Source: Drouetiella sp036703255 (GTDB lineage Bacteria > Cyanobacteriota > Cyanobacteriia > Elainellales > Elainellaceae). From it: DNA of 64,000 nt. Position numbers and translations under genes: made by a program. Shown here in pieces: positions 60,801 through 64,000 of the stretch (position 1 is the first letter of the stretch; every line of letters starts with the position of its first letter). The DNA lies in the NCBI GenBank assembly GCA_036703255.1, contig DATNPL010000242.1, forward strand, positions 30,529 to 94,528, given 5' to 3'. The notes beneath the pieces were generated by a model. It was not told where the DNA came from. It was given only the letters and a program-made list of their open reading frames with translations, and ran no database searches.

Positions 60801-63800
60801 AGGAGCTGTTGGTTATGGAATACATCAAGTACTAACTCATTTGCGTCAGGTGTGAGGTTTTGAAAATCTCGTTCTAGCAGTTCTGCTTCGCTGTAACCCA
60901 GGAAGTCACAATAGCACTGATTGCCCCTCAGAAAGCGGCCTCTAATGTCAACCTCTACAATCCCTACCGCTGCCTGCTCAAATACAGCACGGAAACGGGC
61001 TTCACTCTGTTGCTGTGCCAAGACTGCCCGTTTGAAGTCATCGATATCAGTAAGGGTGCTGACCCAGCCTGTAATATCCCCTACCAGGTTTTGAATGGGC
61101 AATCCCCTCACGATAAACCAGCGGTACAATCCTTCATGATGGCGAAGACGATATTCGCTATCAAATATCGTGCTGGTGGTGGTGGCTTGTGCCCATTCTT
61201 GGAGCGTGCGATCGCGCTCATCTGGATGAATGGCATCCACAGCACCTAATCCCATTGATTCAGCTTCACTTAGCCCCGTATAGTCATACCAGCGCTGGTT
61301 GAAGTAGTAAACGGAACCTGTTGTATCGGCTAACCAGACCATCTGGGGCATGGCTTCTGCTAAATCGCGGTAGCGTTGTTCGCTCTCTCGCAGGGCTTGT
61401 TCAGAGCGTTTGCGATCGCTAATATCTGTGAGGATGCCACACCAGATAATGCTGCCATCTTCTTGCTGAGAGGGGATAGAATGCCCCAAAATCCACTTCA
61501 AGACACCGCTGGCAGTTCTGATCCGAAACTCGAATTTCCACGGTTCAAGCGTTGCCGCCGATCGGTCGATCGAAGCACTCATCCCCTCTACATCTTCTGG
61601 CAGGATGATATCCCAGGCAATTGAGCTATTGTTGAGGATTTCCTCCGGTTTCTGCTCATACAGATCAACAATGCCCTGACTCAGAAACACAAAGTGATCT
61701 GCCGCATTCGCCGATCGCCGATATTTGTAAACCGCTCCAGGCAACGTGTTCATGACCTGACTTAAGGTTTGTTCACTCTCTCGCAGAGCCACTTCCGCTT
61801 GCTTCTGTTCCGTAATATCGCGGGAGACTACCACCAGTTTGATTACTTGCCCTGCCGCATCTCGTAGTGGTGTCACCGCAACATCCCACCATTTTGGGGT
61901 TGCTTTTAAAGTGGGGCGATAGCCGCTAAATCGCCCCATCTTACCTGCTTTAGCAGCGGCAATCGCGGCTTCTGCCTGATTGAGCACATCACCCCGCCAC
62001 AAAGAAATCCAGTTGGTATTGGCGAGCAGGGAAGAGTCATCCTCCAGGCTGCATACCCCCCCTGCATTGATGTAAAGCAGATTTCCCTCTAAGGTTAAAA
62101 CTTTGATGCTGTCTTGACTGCTCTCTAAAATCCGTTGGTTTAACTCTTCACTCTCTCGCAGTTCTGCCTCGGCTTGTTTGTGATCGGTCACATCCACTCC
62201 CGCACAAGTGATGCCGACAATAAGATTTTCACTGTTTCGGATAGGCTCAATTGCTAAATCGTAATAGTTTGCTTGCTCATCCCTTATGACGCTTACCTCT
62301 TCCCGGCAACCAATCCCTGTCTCCAACACCTGACGCTTGAGTTGGGTTAAACGAGCAGCAGTTTCAGCAGACAATAAGTCTTCATCGCGCTGACCCAAAA
62401 TCTGCTCAACTGAATAGTTGTGGGTTGGATTGTAAACCCAGGTATAGCGAAGCTCCAAATCCTGATTGAACAACGTCAGCGGCGCACTTTTAAGAGCAAT
62501 ATTCAGCCGTTCAGTGGTTTGCTGTAAAGTCATTTTGGTTTGTTGCAGTTCGGTGATGTCGGTGTTGGTACCAAACCAGCGCAGCACCTTACCTTGTTCA
62601 TCCCGAATCGGAATGGCACGAGAGAGAAACCAGCGGTATTGCCCATCTCGACCACGTAAGGGAAAGGTATCTTCCCAGGTTTCACCGGTTTCAAAGCAGC
62701 CGCTAATTTTCTCAACTACACGATCGACATGGTCAGGGTGCAGCACCTGCTGCCAACCCCAACCCTGCATTTCTTCTAGCGTTGTGCCTGTATAGTCGAA
62801 CCAGCGCTGGTTATACCAGAAGATCCAGCCGTTCTCGTCGGTCATCCAAGCAAACTGCGAAATATTGTCTGCCAGGGTGCGGAATCGCGCTTCGCTCGCT
62901 TGCAGTTCTAGCTCGGCTCGCTTGCGATCGCTAATATTGAGCGTAATTCCCGACATTTCTAAGGGTGAACCGTCCAGATTATAGGTGGCTTTTCCCAACG
63001 CGTAGGTCCAGTGAATCTCGCCATTGGGCCAAATAATGCGATATTCAGCCTGATAGTCTGTATGCGTGGCGATCGCCTGTTGCACTTGTTCTACAACGTG
63101 AGCGCGATCGTGAGGATGCATCAGCTCAAATAGCCTTGCATAGGAAAAATCATCCTCTGGTGACAAGCCAAAATTTGCTTTACATTGGCTCGAAGCCACC
63201 AGTGTTTCCTGGATCAGATCTAACTGCCAATAGCCAATTTTTGCCGCTTGAATCGCGAGTCTAAGCCGTTGCTGACTTTTCTGTAATGCTTCTTCTGCTT
63301 GTTTACGATCCGTGATATCGGTATTGATGCCAGCAACGCGATAAGCCTCTCCAGCTTCGTTCCGAATGGGAAAGGTTCGCGTCCAAAGCCAGCGCGCTGA
63401 GCCATCGGGACGCACAATTCGATATTCACAGGGTTCAAACGTTTCGCCCTGACACATCTGCTGATTAAACCTGCTCATGCGATCGCGATCGGCTGGATGA
63501 ACAAAATCGAGCCACGCATGAGGATTGTCATAGGTCTGCTGCAACGGCGTTTGGTAAAGATCTTCCCAGGCTGGGCTAGTGTAAACCATCTGCTTGCCAT
63601 CGAGCGACTTGAGAAAGAACACATCCTTGCTGTTGTCAAAAATTTGTCGGAGTTGGGCTTCGCTTTCTCTCAGGGCAGTTTCTAACTGTGTGCGATCAGC
63701 TTCCAGCCGTATCTTCTCGCTAATATCAGTGACATAGCCAATCATGCGAGTTAAATTGCCGCTAACATCGGCAAAAAAACGCGCCTGCACTTCAATCCAG

Positions 63801-63940
63801 ATGTAATATCCATCCTGATGCTGCCACCGATAGCGCAAGTGGAGATGTCCCCGATGCTCTAAATAGGGCTTGCTGAAAAAGTAAAAATCGGGGTTACCAG
63901 AGGAAGGAGGGGGCGATCGGAAACTAGGTCGCGACGACAA
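57875..63940 (-). CDS. Giant multi-PAS hybrid histidine kinase (5' end doubtful)
   Basis: 2021 residues from a TTG at 63940. About a dozen PAS/PAC units (many ending in DITDRKQAE or ISDRKRAE) precede HisKA with FLANMSHELRTPLNSVLG near 1640, HATPase (VDERLIRQALLNLLSNAVKF, GTGLGLALVRRIVELHKG) and a C-terminal receiver (LLVEDNLDNIETL, LILMDIQMPGMDG) from about 1903. The first PAS unit lacks its N-terminal half. The frame is closed by TGA (minus strand) four codons before the TTG, so either the gene was truncated or a frameshift separates it from an upstream part outside the window. Sensor input unknown. Confidence 0.82.
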   Translation of the reverse strand: MSSRPSFRSPPPSSGNPDFYFFSKPYLEHRGHLHLRYRWQHQDGYYIWIEVQARFFADVSGNLTRMIGYVTDISEKIRLEADRTQLETALRESEAQLRQIFDNSKDVFFLKSLDGKQMVYTSPAWEDLYQTPLQQTYDNPHAWLDFVHPADRDRMSRFNQQMCQGETFEPCEYRIVRPDGSARWLWTRTFPIRNEAGEAYRVAGINTDITDRKQAEEALQKSQQRLRLAIQAAKIGYWQLDLIQETLVASSQCKANFGLSPEDDFSYARLFELMHPHDRAHVVEQVQQAIATHTDYQAEYRIIWPNGEIHWTYALGKATYNLDGSPLEMSGITLNISDRKRAELELQASEARFRTLADNISQFAWMTDENGWIFWYNQRWFDYTGTTLEEMQGWGWQQVLHPDHVDRVVEKISGCFETGETWEDTFPLRGRDGQYRWFLSRAIPIRDEQGKVLRWFGTNTDITELQQTKMTLQQTTERLNIALKSAPLTLFNQDLELRYTWVYNPTHNYSVEQILGQRDEDLLSAETAARLTQLKRQVLETGIGCREEVSVIRDEQANYYDLAIEPIRNSENLIVGITCAGVDVTDHKQAEAELRESEELNQRILESSQDSIKVLTLEGNLLYINAGGVCSLEDDSSLLANTNWISLWRGDVLNQAEAAIAAAKAGKMGRFSGYRPTLKATPKWWDVAVTPLRDAAGQVIKLVVVSRDITEQKQAEVALRESEQTLSQVMNTLPGAVYKYRRSANAADHFVFLSQGIVDLYEQKPEEILNNSSIAWDIILPEDVEGMSASIDRSAATLEPWKFEFRIRTASGVLKWILGHSIPSQQEDGSIIWCGILTDISDRKRSEQALRESEQRYRDLAEAMPQMVWLADTTGSVYYFNQRWYDYTGLSEAESMGLGAVDAIHPDERDRTLQEWAQATTTSTIFDSEYRLRHHEGLYRWFIVRGLPIQNLVGDITGWVSTLTDIDDFKRAVLAQQQSEARFRAVFEQAAVGIVEVDIRGRFLRGNQCYCDFLGYSEAELLERDFQNLTPDANELVLDVFHNQQLLASKLDSFTIENRMLCKNGELRWCQVTVSPVFNVSGTIAYYLAIVQDIQDRKQAELARQASEARLNDVLSSAGASIGHFRLYENGAWETEYHSTGSEQIFGYAPDDFLAETWLSGITAEDWHVIHKPMLAAIKAETEITLEYRFYHPDGSTRWISDTVTSHWHEDDRCWVVTVIATNISDRKLAEQALQQLNHELEARIIQRTAALSESEMRYRALFEQAAVGISQCHPSGTYLQVNQRFCDLTGYAQAELLKMSWRDLIHPDDLTVNQIQLTQLYQGELASMTAESRYIRKDGQPQWVSFTVSLLYDVAGAPISDLTVVEDISDRKEIEHRLQTSEKRLKEIISKTVDGILILNPHGQILFGNPAAEKIFDCQQPYCQGALLGVPITLEKTFELDIPHRDGSLRTVEVRIEEITWQDKKAFLAAARDISQRKQDQIALQASELSYRTLAENLPGLVYTLYPSQNNKLVLFNDRLTTLYQLNPADLAKQNSVCPMSLLIVPEDHDRVIETIQAAITNQQPFQIEYGIYIPTTQEKRYLLEQGSTAIDAIGQTLHIVGVIFDVTNTKRTEEELRKINERLTITNAELARATRLKDEFLANMSHELRTPLNSVLGLSEVLQERIYGDLTEQQQRALNTIQINGQHLLVLINDILDLAKIESGKLELQMAPVSAQQLCQSTIPFIQQQAFRKQISFTLNLPSDLAYIEVDERLIRQALLNLLSNAVKFTPSGGSVTLTVEGNAAEQSLSFSVIDTGIGIATENIDKLFQPFVQIDSSLSRHYSGTGLGLALVRRIVELHKGIVTIRSTIGQGSQFTVLLPWKHANSPNRAKILSDTVTAAKTGAKSLPIETQHAVKKPIVLLVEDNLDNIETLTAYLNLKGFEIVVARNGLQATQLAQAQSFNLILMDIQMPGMDGLEAIRQIRSQEQDRHIPILAVTALAMPEDEERCLAAGADDYLTKPISPIYLVSTMKKYLQLP

Positions 63941-64000
63941 CCCAATTCATCAAAGCGGGGTGTAAACTGTTTTGCTGTTTTGCTTCTCCTGCCAAGGCCA

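Overview
The window comes from a cyanobacterium. Octamers of the HIP1 type (GCGATCGC) are scattered throughout. The 1079-residue replication protein at 16891-20130 looks like the cyanobacterial CyRepA1 plasmid initiator family. Small dispersed repeats typical of filamentous cyanobacteria sit inside genes. A parA/parB pair at the left edge, a second ParB, a replication protein with a repeat-rich leader, and a tyrosine recombinase together suggest a large plasmid or a plasmid-derived island. That replicon type is inference; no circular junction is visible.

Layout. Positions 1-861 hold partial parB and parA. Positions 1005-4660 hold a DUF1016/YhcG-type nuclease, an RNase III, a NYN-domain RNase-like protein, a decayed oxidoreductase tail and a peptidoglycan-binding domain protein. 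Positions 5586-12900 form the most unusual part. A three-gene operon (two dynamin-like GTPases with a small membrane protein between them) and a separate multi-TM protein with an HNH-like motif are each bounded by imperfect palindromes with the architecture of integron attC sites. The outer box of each site matches the box at the other end of the same unit, as expected for inserted gene cassettes. No integron integrase is visible. Positions 12910-16949 carry a 40-bp tandem repeat, three scattered copies (one at 4951) of a 69-bp element with TTTAGGGTAA ends, a LOTUS-like protein, an ASCH-domain protein and an exported protein.

Positions 16891-24712 are the replication core: the rep gene, an upstream region rich in inverted repeats with a possible small RNA, XRE and ribbon-helix-helix regulators with an operator-like array, a four-gene plus-strand operon including a PD-(D/E)XK-like protein, and the second ParB. 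Positions 24747-31755 hold an integrase, a gene-poor stretch with a broken thermonuclease lipoprotein gene, two small hypothetical genes and a NERD-nuclease/UvrD-type helicase.

Positions 32102-48585 are a graveyard of mobile DNA mixed with signalling genes: a Tn3 transposase fragment, a CHASE4 histidine kinase bounded by inverted repeats, an IS4-like element broken by a 22-nt repeat, an IS5 remnant, an XRE gene behind a 46-bp perfect palindrome and followed by a 1433-residue hybrid kinase, a dead response regulator, two tandem double-glycine precursor peptides, two copies of a MITE, a 561-bp element with 38-bp Tn3-like ends, an IS3 remnant, an IS110 transposase and two intact IS5-type elements with TAA target duplications.

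Positions 48861-63940 are almost entirely signal transduction: a PAS/GAF/GGDEF/EAL protein, a frameshifted kinase with a receiver lacking its aspartate, a receiver-kinase lacking its histidine, a normal receiver-kinase and a roughly 2000-residue multi-PAS hybrid kinase whose 5' end is doubtful.
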